Source of the DNA: Eubacterium sp.
GTDB taxonomy: Bacteria; Bacillota; Clostridia; Lachnospirales; Lachnospiraceae
Assembly: GCA_021442545.1 (NCBI GenBank)
Contig: JABUSX010000446.1
Coordinates: 1-12,710 of the forward strand
Length of the DNA stretch: 12,710 nt
Reading direction: 5' to 3'
The notes under the pieces were generated by a model, which was not told where the DNA came from, did not search any database, and saw only the letters and a program-made list of their open reading frames with translations. Shown here one piece after another: positions 1-6,582 of this stretch; the first letter of the stretch is position 1; every line of letters starts with the position of its first letter. The position numbers and the translations under genes are program-made.

Positions 1-1838
1 GCGGCACGGATCGCGATCTCGGTTTTCCCGTAGCCCACGTCACCGCAGATCAGACGGTCCATGATCTTCGTGCTCTCCATATCCTTCTTCGTTTCTTCGA
101 TCGCCGTCAGCTGGTCTTCTGTCTCTTCATATGGGAAGAGTTCTTCAAACTCCCGCTGCCAGACCGTGTCCGGACCATAGGCATATCCGGGCCGGTCCTG
201 CCGCGCCGCATACAGCTTTACGAGATCCTCTGCGATCCCCTGCACCGCACTTTTTACGCGGGCCCGCGTGCGGTTCCATTCATTCCCGCCCAGCTTATTG
301 ATCTTCGGATGCTTTCCGTCGGCACCCGAATATTTCTGCAGAACATCCAGAGACGTGGCCAGCACATAGAGATTGCTGCCGCCCGCATATTCGATCTTAA
401 TGAAATCCTTTACGACATGGTCGATCTCCACCTTTTCCATGCCGCGGTAGATCCCCAGCCCGTGCGTCTCGTGCACAACGGCATCACCGGGAGAAAGCTC
501 CCGGAAACTGCGGATCGCATTTTCTCCGGATGCTTTTTTCCGGGTTTTCTTTTTCCGTACCGCTCCGAAGATATCCGTTTCCGTGATCAGCACGAATTTC
601 TGCATCGGATATTCGAAGCCGTGGCCGGCAAAGCCCCTCGTAAGAAGAATCTCTCCCGGCGAAAGCAGACGCTCCGGATCCTCGCTGTAAAAGGCGTTCA
701 GTTCTTCCTGCTGCAGTTCACCGGCAAGCCGCTGCGCCCGCGTTCGGGATGCGGAAAGCAGAATGACGCGGAAACCGTCTTTTTTCCATCGTTTCAGATC
801 CTTGATCAGAAGAGGGATCCGGTTGTTGTAGGTCGCAACGGAACGCGCTCCGACCGTGAATTTCGCCGCGGGCTTCCACTCCGTCTGGCGGTGATCCAGC
901 ATGGACAGAGCCGCACAGTGACAGCGTTCGAAGGCCGCCAGAAGCATCTCCGGCGTGATCATCCGAGAAGCTTCTTCCTTCGTGATCTGCTTTTCCTCAA
1001 GCCGGTGCTTCATCGCTTCCGAATATTCCAGAAACAATGCACGGGCATCCTCCAGGATCCGGGAGGGTTCATCCAGGACGACCAGGCTGCCTTCCGGAAG
1101 ATAATCCGTCAGAACATCCGTCAGCCGGCGGTAATATGCACGATCGTCTTCCTTCCCCGGCTCCTCCGTCGCCGGAAAGATACAGATGCTTTCCAGATTT
1201 TCGGAAGAGCGCTGCGTTTCCGGATCAAAACTGCGGATCGAATCGATCTCGTCATCCCAGAATTCCACCCGCCAGGGCATTTCCTCGGTCAGACAGTAAA
1301 TATCCAGGATGTCTCCTCTTACCGCGAACTGGCCGGAGGCCTCCACGGCTCCCATCCGCTCGTAGCCCATTCCGGCAAGCTTTCTGCACAGCGCGGTCAG
1401 ATCCTGCCTGTCCCCCGCAGAGATCCGGACCACCTGTTCCGCGAGCACGCGAAAAGGCAGGAGAAGATCCATGCACCCCCCTGTCGAGGTGACAACGGTC
1501 GTCTTCTTCTGCTCGTAAACAGCTTTGATGACCTGCATGCGCTGACGGGTCAGAAGGTTGCCGGTGATATCGGCCTGATAGAAGATCAGGTCACGCCGCG
1601 GATAGTACAGAACATCCGGATCATAAAGCCGGATGTCTTCACAGAGGGCTCTGGCCTTGAGTTCGTTTTCCGCAACAAGCAGCGTAAACGGTGCCTCTTC
1701 GGAAAGGCCTGCGGCCAGATTTGCCTTCTGGGAATCCACGCAGCCGGAAACTTCCGTGATCCCGCGCACCCTGCGGACCTGACGGCACAGATCCTCATAC
1801 CCGGCCAGATCGGCGAGCGGCTGAATGAAAGCTTTCAT
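1..1838 (-). CDS. mfd: Transcription-repair coupling factor Mfd, N-terminal 612 residues (gene runs off the left edge)
   Basis: Mfd is a cytoplasmic DNA translocase that removes RNA polymerase stalled at lesions and recruits UvrA for excision repair. The visible 612 residues cover the UvrB-like N-terminal module, a link with FVLITETDIFG, the RNA-polymerase-interacting domain beginning near residue 450 (VVHETHGLGIYRGM), and the start of the RecG-like motor with Walker A GDVGYGKTE at about residues 599-607. The family is usually 1,100-1,200 residues, so roughly half is missing at the window edge. The frame is continuous from the ATG at 1838 to position 3. That ATG is the first start after an in-frame stop at 1863-1865; the RBS is weak (AGAAG about 10 nt upstream). 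The gene follows pth, a common clostridial order, but the terminator at 1997-2041 lies between them, so some transcription may start in the spacer. Identification is firm. Confidence 0.96.
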   Translation of the reverse strand, partial: MKAFIQPLADLAGYEDLCRQVRRVRGITEVSGCVDSQKANLAAGLSEEAPFTLLVAENELKARALCEDIRLYDPDVLYYPRRDLIFYQADITGNLLTRQRMQVIKAVYEQKKTTVVTSTGGCMDLLLPFRVLAEQVVRISAGDRQDLTALCRKLAGMGYERMGAVEASGQFAVRGDILDIYCLTEEMPWRVEFWDDEIDSIRSFDPETQRSSENLESICIFPATEEPGKEDDRAYYRRLTDVLTDYLPEGSLVVLDEPSRILEDARALFLEYSEAMKHRLEEKQITKEEASRMITPEMLLAAFERCHCAALSMLDHRQTEWKPAAKFTVGARSVATYNNRIPLLIKDLKRWKKDGFRVILLSASRTRAQRLAGELQQEELNAFYSEDPERLLSPGEILLTRGFAGHGFEYPMQKFVLITETDIFGAVRKKKTRKKASGENAIRSFRELSPGDAVVHETHGLGIYRGMEKVEIDHVVKDFIKIEYAGGSNLYVLATSLDVLQKYSGADGKHPKINKLGGNEWNRTRARVKSAVQGIAEDLVKLYAARQDRPGYAYGPDTVWQREFEELFPYEETEDQLTAIEETKKDMESTKIMDRLICGDVGYGKTEIAIRA

Positions 1839-1854
1839 AGTTCTGATTCTTCTA

Positions 1855-1959
1855 TCCCGAACTTACGTATCGAAAGCTCCCGCACAGGCAGCCTGCGTGC
1901 CGTGACCCTGCGTACTCCGAGCCTGCGTACGATCAATTCGCAGATTTTCAGTTTTCGTA
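1855..1959. repeat. Degenerate 15-nt tandem repeats between pth and mfd
   Basis: Read on the minus strand, five consecutive 15-mers (plus-strand 1855-1929) follow an approximate consensus TACGCAGGCTCGGGA. The best copies are TACGCAGGCTCGGAG (1915-1929), TACGCAGGGTCACGG (1900-1914) and CACGCAGGCTGCCTG (1885-1899). Two weaker units extend to 1959; the outermost regains the TACG register and the one before it is poorly conserved. The block lies in the spacer between the pth terminator and the mfd start and would form most of the mfd leader. A 15-nt period equals five codons, but I see no gene that would use it. Its role is unknown. Confidence 0.6.
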
Positions 1960-1996
1960 TTTTTATCCTGCCCATTATCTGTCCGCTGTTCTTAAC

Positions 1997-2041
1997 AAAA
2001 AGCCGCCTTCCTCATGACAGACGTCACGGGAACACGGCGGC
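1997..2041 (-). terminator. Rho-independent terminator after pth
   Basis: On the minus strand, a few bases past the pth stop, GCCGCC (2036-2041) pairs with GGCGGC (2002-2007). Inner pairing TTCC/GGAA and CGTGAC/GTCATG closes on a GTCT loop, and TTTTTG follows. It closes the cobW-cobW-pth unit and separates it from mfd. Confidence 0.85.
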
Positions 2042-2044
2042 CTG

Positions 2045-2638
2045 TCACTCGGCATCTGCCTGTTTCGGAGCGTTTTTTCGGTTGAATTTTCCCATAGCGG
2101 CTTCCGTATTCCCGCCGATGATCATGCTGACGGCTTCTGCCGCATCGGCAATTGCGGAATCAATGGCTTCGCGCTCCGGTCCGGACGGTCTTGAAAGGAC
2201 ATAATCCGCAAGATCCCAGCCCGCCGGTTTTGCGCCGATCCCGACACGCACACGTGTAAACGTATTTGTGCCAAGGCAGGAAAGAATGCTCTTCATCCCG
2301 TTATGGCTGCCGGCGCTTCCCTTCTGCCGGATCCGGATCTGTCCCGGCTCAAGATCGATGTCGTCGTAGATCACGATCAGTTCGCTTTCCGGATCGATCT
2401 TATAATAGTGAACGAACTGCTGAATCGCTTCGCCGCTCAGGTTCATATACGTCAGCGGCTTGATCAGGATCACCGGTTCTCCCTCGATGCGGCCCTTTCC
2501 GTAAAGAGCCTTCATGGCCGTTCCGGAAAGAGGCACATGATACCGATCGATCAGCTGTGTGACCGTATCAAAACCCATATTATGACGCGTGCCGTCATAT
2601 CTCATGCCCGGATTCCCGAGCCCCGCAACCAGATACAT
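2045..2638 (-). CDS. pth: Peptidyl-tRNA hydrolase
   Basis: Pth cleaves the ester bond of peptidyl-tRNAs that drop off ribosomes, recycling tRNA in the cytoplasm. The protein begins MYLVAGLGNPG, the family's canonical start, and keeps the residues expected of the active site: N9, catalytic H19 in TRHNMGF, N66 in YMNLSGEA, D92 in IYDDIDL and N113 in GSHNGMKS. At 197 residues it matches the usual 185-200. I chose ATG 2638 because homologues start there; GGAAG lies 9 nt upstream. A GTG at 2671, preceded by GGAAAAGG, would add 11 residues (NLFQKRKNRK-type) with no family counterpart, but it cannot be excluded. The gene starts 59 nt after the second CobW-type gene and is probably co-transcribed with it, ending at the terminator at 1997-2041. 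Confidence 0.96.
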   Translation of the reverse strand: MYLVAGLGNPGMRYDGTRHNMGFDTVTQLIDRYHVPLSGTAMKALYGKGRIEGEPVILIKPLTYMNLSGEAIQQFVHYYKIDPESELIVIYDDIDLEPGQIRIRQKGSAGSHNGMKSILSCLGTNTFTRVRVGIGAKPAGWDLADYVLSRPSGPEREAIDSAIADAAEAVSMIIGGNTEAAMGKFNRKNAPKQADAE

Positions 2639-2697
2639 CTTCCTGTTCTTCCGTTTCTGAAATAAATTCACGGCCTTTTCCGAACCCGGATCTCCAA

Positions 2698-3657
2698 TCA
2701 GGTAAAATACACGAGTTCCGTATCCGGCGCACCCGCAGGCTCGATGGAAACCGCTGTCAGAACCGATTCTTCTCCCCCGGCCATCGGAAGAAACTCCCTG
2801 TGGACCTCCGCCGTCACGGTAACCCAGCTTCCTTCCTCCAGCTTCGGCGCCTCGGCACTCCGGCAGAAATATCCGATATACTGGATATCATCCGCGCAGC
2901 AGGTCATCGCCGAACGGGCCGGCACAAAGAATTCCGCACCCATCTGACGGCTTTTAATGACCTGTCCCTTGAATTTCACCTTCCTGCCTTCGTATTTTTC
3001 CGGGTCATCCTGCATGTCGACGAAGAAGATGCCGTAATCCATATCTTCGATCTCGATCGGATCCTTTTCCATATCATAGGGCAGCATATCCCGGAAAATA
3101 TCGATCGGTCTTCCGTCGAGTCCCATAAACTGTACATCACATCCCGGATTCACGACCTTGATGCTGCGGCGGAAGCTGGCCAGCGGCAGCTCCTCCGTAC
3201 AGCGGTTGAACAGGATCATTTCCGCATTGCGCGACATCTCCACAAACAGGGACTTCATGTTGTTCATGTAGACCGAAAAAGTGGACGCATCGGCAATGAC
3301 GATCTCCTGTACGATCCCCCATCCGCGCGGAAGACTCATCTGTTCCAGTTTTCCGACGCCCCAGAGCGGATTGTATTCGATGATCACGCGGCCGGGATTA
3401 TGTTTTTTCTGAAGAGCACGAAGCGTGTGGATATTGAAATCCTCTTCGTTTTCAATACTCTCCACGACCGTATGATAGCGGGTCTCCAGTTTCTTTTTAT
3501 CATACTCTTCTTCACCCTCTTCACAGGCGATCAGAAGCGTGGTCTCATCGATGCGGAAATAATCCTGCTCTGTCGTAAATTTCAGAAAAGAGGTCTTTCC
3601 GCTGTCCAGAAAACCCGTGATCACATAGACCGGTGTTGTAATATCGTTACCACTCAT
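2698..3657 (-). CDS. Divergent CobW/G3E-type GTPase with a C-terminal YcgQ/DUF1980-like domain
   Basis: This 319-residue protein belongs to the P-loop G3E (CobW/HypB/UreG-like) GTPases by its Walker A TGFLDSGKT (residues 14-22) and overall order. It departs from classical CobW: CEEGEEEYD (about 45-53) stands where ENEFGE is expected, there is no CxCC metal motif, EYNPLWGVGKL (94-104) replaces EPSGVGKL, and NRCT (151-154) stands in the NKxD guanine-specificity position. The C-terminal part (about 205-319) contains MTCCADDIQYIGYFC (251-265), which resembles the ITCCAAD signature of YcgQ/DUF1980 (TIGR03943) proteins that pair with DUF318 permeases. I recall similar two-domain proteins in Lachnospiraceae annotated only as GTP-binding proteins. 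It starts 30 nt after the preceding CobW gene with GGAGG 8 nt upstream of ATG 3657. A role in metal trafficking is inferred from family and neighbour. Confidence 0.85.
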   Translation of the reverse strand: MSGNDITTPVYVITGFLDSGKTSFLKFTTEQDYFRIDETTLLIACEEGEEEYDKKKLETRYHTVVESIENEEDFNIHTLRALQKKHNPGRVIIEYNPLWGVGKLEQMSLPRGWGIVQEIVIADASTFSVYMNNMKSLFVEMSRNAEMILFNRCTEELPLASFRRSIKVVNPGCDVQFMGLDGRPIDIFRDMLPYDMEKDPIEIEDMDYGIFFVDMQDDPEKYEGRKVKFKGQVIKSRQMGAEFFVPARSAMTCCADDIQYIGYFCRSAEAPKLEEGSWVTVTAEVHREFLPMAGGEESVLTAVSIEPAGAPDTELVYFT

Positions 3658-3687
3658 AATATGCCTCCGGATCTCACATACTGATGA

Positions 3688-5031
3688 TTAAAGGTGGAAT
3701 AATTCGGCAAGTTTGTCTTCTTTCAGACCTGCACCTATGACGCACAGCCTTCCGGTATATTCCGGTGAACCGGTACGCACTTCGTATTCGCCCGGAACCA
3801 TGTCGAAATAGATCCACTTGCCGTCCTCTGCCTCGACCATGCCCTTCGCACGCAGGACACTGCCATACGTTTCTTCTTCCGAAAGAGCCTCCAGAATCTC
3901 CAGGATCTCTTTTTTCGTATACTTCCGGATCGTTTCCTTTCCCCAGCTGTCGAAGACCTCATCGGCATGGTGATGGTGGTGGTGATGATGGCAGCACTTT
4001 CCGTGTTCATGGTCGTGATGATGGTGTTCATGCTCTTCGTCGTCATGGTGATGGCAGCATTCCTCGTGATCGTGATGATGCTCATGGTCGTGATGATGAT
4101 GCTCATGATCTTCGTCATCATGGTGGTGGCAGCATTCTTCATGGTCGTGATGATGGTGCTCATGTTCTTCGTCATCATGGTGATGGCAGCATTCTTCATG
4201 ATCGTGATAATGATGCTCATGATCTTCGTCATCATGGTGGTGGCAGCACTTCTCATGGTCATGCTCTTCGTCATCGTGGTGGCAGCACTTCTCATGGTCA
4301 TGATCGTGATGGTGCTCATGATCTTCGTCGTCATGGTGATGGCAGCATTCCTCGTGATCGTGATGATGATGTCCGTGTTCTTCCTCATCGGGATCATAAT
4401 CATCATCGTCCACGAGAGAAAGATCGATCTTCATGCCCTGCATCGTTTCCAGAACTTTTTTTCCTCCGAGCACGGCAACAGGCGTTGTAATGATCGTCGC
4501 ATTCGGATTCAGTTCACGCAGCATAGCCAGCGCTTCTTCCACCTTTTCCGGTGTGGCTTTGGGCGTATCCGTGCGGCTGAGGATGATCGTCCCGGCAGCC
4601 TGCACCTGGTTCCGGAAAAATTCGCCGAAATTCTTCAGGTAGATCCTGCACTTGGTAACATCCACGACCGTTGCCGCCGAATCCAGCTCCAGTCCCGCCT
4701 CTTCCGCATTCTCTTCGATCGCATGGATCACGTCCGAAAGTTTGCCGACCCCGGAGGGCTCGATGATCACACGGTCCGGATGGTACGTCTCGACTACTTC
4801 TTTTAATGCGGTTCCGAAATCACCGACCAGGGAACAGCAGATACATCCTGAATTCATCTCCCTGATCTCGATGCCGGCATCTTTCAGAAAACCGCCGTCG
4901 ATTCCGATCTCCCCGAATTCATTTTCGATCAGCACGACCTGCTGACCCGCCAGTGCATCTTCCAGCAGATGCCGGATCAAAGTCGTTTTTCCTGCTCCGA
5001 GAAAGCCGGATATCACATCTATTTTTGCCAT
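3688..5031 (-). CDS. CobW/COG0523-family GTPase metallochaperone with a long His/Cys-rich tract
   Basis: This 447-residue cytoplasmic protein is a G3E-family GTPase of the CobW/COG0523 group, whose studied members (YjiA, YeiR, ZagA/YciC, ZNG1) bind and deliver metals, often zinc. Visible motifs are Walker A SGFLGAGKTT (8-17), ENEFGEIGID (36-45), the metal motif GCICC (62-66), EPSGVGKL (91-98) and SRTD (152-155) at the NKxD position. Residues 219-355 form a tract of His, Cys, Asp and Glu with seven Cys-Cys pairs and about 67 His. The CobW C-terminal domain follows (about 368-447). Family members are usually 300-400 residues; the excess is the tract. Start ATG 5031 has GGAGGA about 8 nt upstream. 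The gene sits 30 nt before the divergent CobW partner. Zinc is the most likely metal, but nickel or cobalt is possible; no Zur-type operator was recognised. Confidence 0.93.
   Translation of the reverse strand: MAKIDVISGFLGAGKTTLIRHLLEDALAGQQVVLIENEFGEIGIDGGFLKDAGIEIREMNSGCICCSLVGDFGTALKEVVETYHPDRVIIEPSGVGKLSDVIHAIEENAEEAGLELDSAATVVDVTKCRIYLKNFGEFFRNQVQAAGTIILSRTDTPKATPEKVEEALAMLRELNPNATIITTPVAVLGGKKVLETMQGMKIDLSLVDDDDYDPDEEEHGHHHHDHEECCHHHDDEDHEHHHDHDHEKCCHHDDEEHDHEKCCHHHDDEDHEHHYHDHEECCHHHDDEEHEHHHHDHEECCHHHDDEDHEHHHHDHEHHHDHEECCHHHDDEEHEHHHHDHEHGKCCHHHHHHHHADEVFDSWGKETIRKYTKKEILEILEALSEEETYGSVLRAKGMVEAEDGKWIYFDMVPGEYEVRTGSPEYTGRLCVIGAGLKEDKLAELFHL
3967..4377 (-). repeat. In-frame His/Cys-rich coding repeat of the CobW-type gene
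   Basis: The DNA encodes residues 219-355 of the CobW-type GTPase. It is built of variants of a roughly 19-residue unit such as EECCHHHDDEDHEHHHHDH, with seven CC pairs, each followed by two to eight His. Units differ in length (one short HDDEEHDH unit, one extended EHHHDH insertion), as expected from in-frame slippage or unequal exchange. The tract ends in eight consecutive His. Read in antisense the repeat gives open frames rich in Met/Val/Ile that look like membrane proteins but are artefacts. Confidence 0.93.
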
Positions 5032-5060
5032 ACTCTTCCTCCATGTTTTTCCTGTACATA

Positions 5061-5095
5061 CAAAACAAGCGAAAGCCTGACGCTTTCGCTTTTGA
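5061..5095 (-). terminator. Terminator or attenuator hairpin between the 78-codon gene and the CobW operon
   Basis: AAGCGAAAGC (minus strand, 5082-5091) pairs perfectly over 10 bp with GCTTTCGCTT (5067-5076) around a 5-nt loop. On the minus strand TTGTTTTG follows; on the plus strand TTTTG also follows, so it could work in both directions. No clear promoter is visible between it and the cobW start at 5031. The downstream genes may therefore depend on read-through from upstream, making this a candidate attenuator. Confidence 0.8.
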
Positions 5096-5118
5096 TCAAA
5101 TCTTTCTTTCGGGCCTGA

Positions 5119-5355
5119 TCAGCCGTTGATCATGAAATCAACCAGTTTGTTCAGGTCTTCCTGCTCGGACACAACCAGTTCCATCTCGGGAATGTCTGCT
5201 TCTGCAGAAAAGATGTTGGCAAGGGACACATACTGACTCAGTTTGGATTTCAGATTCAGTCTGTCGCCTTCTGCCGTAACCAGCTCAACGCGGCCCTTGC
5301 AGCTGTCGATCAATTTGAAAAATTTGTCAACGTCTTTAATATTCTCAAGCTTCAT
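5119..5355 (-). CDS. Conserved 78-residue small protein, function unknown
   Basis: This small acidic cytoplasmic protein starts MKLENIKDVDKFFKLIDSC and contains GRVELVTAEGDRLNLKSKL. It has no signal peptide, membrane segment, Cys motif or recognisable catalytic motif. I recall similar short proteins in Lachnospiraceae genomes, sometimes mislabelled 'polya polymerase'; I do not trust that name. The start at ATG 5355 is set by a strong RBS, AAGGAGG, 6-7 nt upstream; an ATG at 5382 would place that RBS inside the gene. Two sigma-A-like promoters lie upstream (5423-5451 and 5482-5509), and a hairpin terminator follows 24 nt after the stop, so it could be a monocistronic transcript. It is the first gene upstream of the metal-related GTPase pair, but a functional link is unproven. 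Confidence 0.85.
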   Translation of the reverse strand: MKLENIKDVDKFFKLIDSCKGRVELVTAEGDRLNLKSKLSQYVSLANIFSAEADIPEMELVVSEQEDLNKLVDFMING

Positions 5356-5422
5356 GTGTTCCTCCTTCTGCTGCACGTTCATCTCTGCAGCAACTTTTTA
5401 AAATTTTCTCTTTCCAGTGAAC

Positions 5423-5451
5423 ACAATAGCATGATTTCTATCTCATGTAAA
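5423..5451 (-). promoter_or_regulatory. Sigma-A-type promoter of the 78-codon gene (proximal)
   Basis: On the minus strand, -35 TTTACA (5446-5451) and -10 TATTGT (5423-5428) are separated by exactly 17 nt. It points at the 78-codon gene, about 68 nt upstream of its ATG. It is the best promoter match in this region. Confidence 0.75.
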
Positions 5452-5481
5452 GCCTTTTTTTGACCATTTTATACGAAAATA

Positions 5482-5510
5482 ATTATAAATTTTTGTACAC
5501 TCTTTACAAA
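5482..5510 (-). promoter_or_regulatory. Possible distal promoter with an overlapping inverted repeat
   Basis: On the minus strand, -35 TTGTAA (5504-5509) and a perfect -10 TATAAT (5482-5487) are 16 nt apart. The -35 and spacer overlap the inverted repeat TTTGTA-N7-TACAAA (5492-5510), which could be an operator. Alternatively it could be a weak AT-rich hairpin ending the zinc-ribbon gene, whose stop lies 15 nt upstream. Both readings are tentative. Confidence 0.45.
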
Positions 5511-5524
5511 GGTTTATTCCTTCA

Positions 5525-6343
5525 TCAGATTCCGTACACCGTCACTTCATTGATGCAGGTATCGTCATAAAGTGATCCGGCATACACGCTGTCGATCGTG
5601 AAGGAAACCTGAGAAGCCGTTACATCCTTTGAAAGCTCCATGCAGAACTCACGCTGCTCATCCGGGAAGGTTACAGAGAATGTTTCCCCGCCGATCTCAA
5701 AAGTCAGCTTCTTCGGGCGGTTATTCGAAAGATATTCTTCCGGAGATGCCCAGTTTCCGAGGCGGAGCATCAGATAACGAACGCTGTATTCCCCGTCAAG
5801 ATAGATCGTCACCCTTTCGCCGAGTCCGGGGCCGTCCACTCCCTCCTGCCAGCTGGTCCAGTCCCCTCCGTCCGACAGAACCTGCGGTCCGTTGTCAATC
5901 GTATCCTGATAGATCGTCGATGTTGCCTCCGCGGCAGCGACCGGTATCGCAATATAATTTTCTTTGGAAAGCGATGCGACACGCGCATCTTCCACCAGTT
6001 TGGCCGACAGAGGCGCTTCCGTGGGAACAGCTGTCGGCAGAGGCTCGCTTTTTGCCTCCACGACCGGTTCGGGAGTCGTCGTCGGAACCGGAGTCGCCGT
6101 TGCCTGCGCGATCAGCACATTGCTCGTCTGCTTTTCTGAAGACGAAGAACCTGTTCTGAATACCCGGGAGACAACAAACAAAGCACCAACCCCCACAACA
6201 AGGATCAGCACGATAAGGACGATCCCGAATATACGGATCTTCCTTTCTCTCTTTTCTTCCCTGACAAAATCAAGCCTTCGTTCACAGCGCGAACAGAACC
6301 GCGCATTGCTGGCATTCGTTTGTCCGCAATACGGACATTTCAT
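5525..6343 (-). CDS. Zinc-ribbon, single-pass membrane protein with a C-terminal NADase-type glycan-binding-like domain
   Basis: The 272-residue protein starts with a zinc ribbon: CPYC (3-6) and CSRC (17-20). A basic stretch is followed by a strongly hydrophobic helix at about 37-59. A Pro/Thr/Glu linker (about 80-115, TATPVPTTTPEPV) leads to a beta-rich C-terminal domain (about 135-272) with DGGDWTSWQEGVDGPGLGE and NNRPKKLTFEIGG. This resembles the discoidin-like domain that databases call NADase-type glycan-binding. The expected topology is zinc ribbon in the cytosol and C-terminal domain outside. ATG 6343 has AGGAGGAGAG about 8 nt upstream. The gene has its own promoter (6444-6472) and lies after the surface-protein terminator, so it is probably monocistronic. 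The ligand is unknown; an envelope or carbohydrate-sensing role is inference. Confidence 0.88.
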   Translation of the reverse strand: MKCPYCGQTNASNARFCSRCERRLDFVREEKRERKIRIFGIVLIVLILVVGVGALFVVSRVFRTGSSSSEKQTSNVLIAQATATPVPTTTPEPVVEAKSEPLPTAVPTEAPLSAKLVEDARVASLSKENYIAIPVAAAEATSTIYQDTIDNGPQVLSDGGDWTSWQEGVDGPGLGERVTIYLDGEYSVRYLMLRLGNWASPEEYLSNNRPKKLTFEIGGETFSVTFPDEQREFCMELSKDVTASQVSFTIDSVYAGSLYDDTCINEVTVYGI

Positions 6344-6443
6344 CGGCGTCTCTCCTCCTGTCTGCAGCCGGATGTTTCTCTCTGTGCAGAACCTGTTCTT
6401 TTATATGGTCTGTAAAAAACATAAAAGCATTTCAATCTCTGTC

Positions 6444-6472
6444 ATGATACCACGGAAACTACATGACTTCAA
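6444..6472 (-). promoter_or_regulatory. Sigma-A-type promoter of the zinc-ribbon membrane protein gene
   Basis: On the minus strand, -35 TTGAAG (6467-6472) and -10 TATCAT (6444-6449) are separated by 17 nt. They lie about 100 nt upstream of ATG 6343 and downstream of the terminator of the preceding gene. Confidence 0.7.
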
Positions 6473-6503
6473 TCCGCTTTCCGGATCAGATTTCAGATAT
6501 GCG

Positions 6504-6536
6504 TAAAAACGGGGGCAGATTCATCCGCCCCCGATC
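6504..6536 (-). terminator. Rho-independent terminator of the surface-protein gene
   Basis: On the minus strand CGGGGGC (6527-6533) pairs with GCCCCCG (6510-6516) around a 10-nt loop and is followed by TTTTTAC. It lies about 50 nt past the stop codon of the 632-residue protein. Confidence 0.88.
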
Positions 6537-6582
6537 GGTTCACTTTTGCTGTTCGATCCTGCCTGTTCAGGCCCGGTCTTTA

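Noticed and set aside
309..2204. 631-codon plus-strand open frame
   Set aside because: It is antisense to mfd and pth, whose motifs are unmistakable; the translation has no domain and no RBS. Codon bias leaves the opposite strand free of stops.
2639..2671. GTG start at 2671 giving a 208-residue Pth
   Set aside because: Homologues begin at the M-x-L/V-GLGNPG motif; the extra 11 basic residues have no family counterpart, so ATG 2638 is preferred.
3967..4806. 279-codon plus-strand frame rich in Met, Val and Ile that looks like a membrane protein
   Set aside because: It is the reverse reading of the His/Cys repeat (CAT and CAC codons become ATG and GTG). The hydrophobicity is an artefact.
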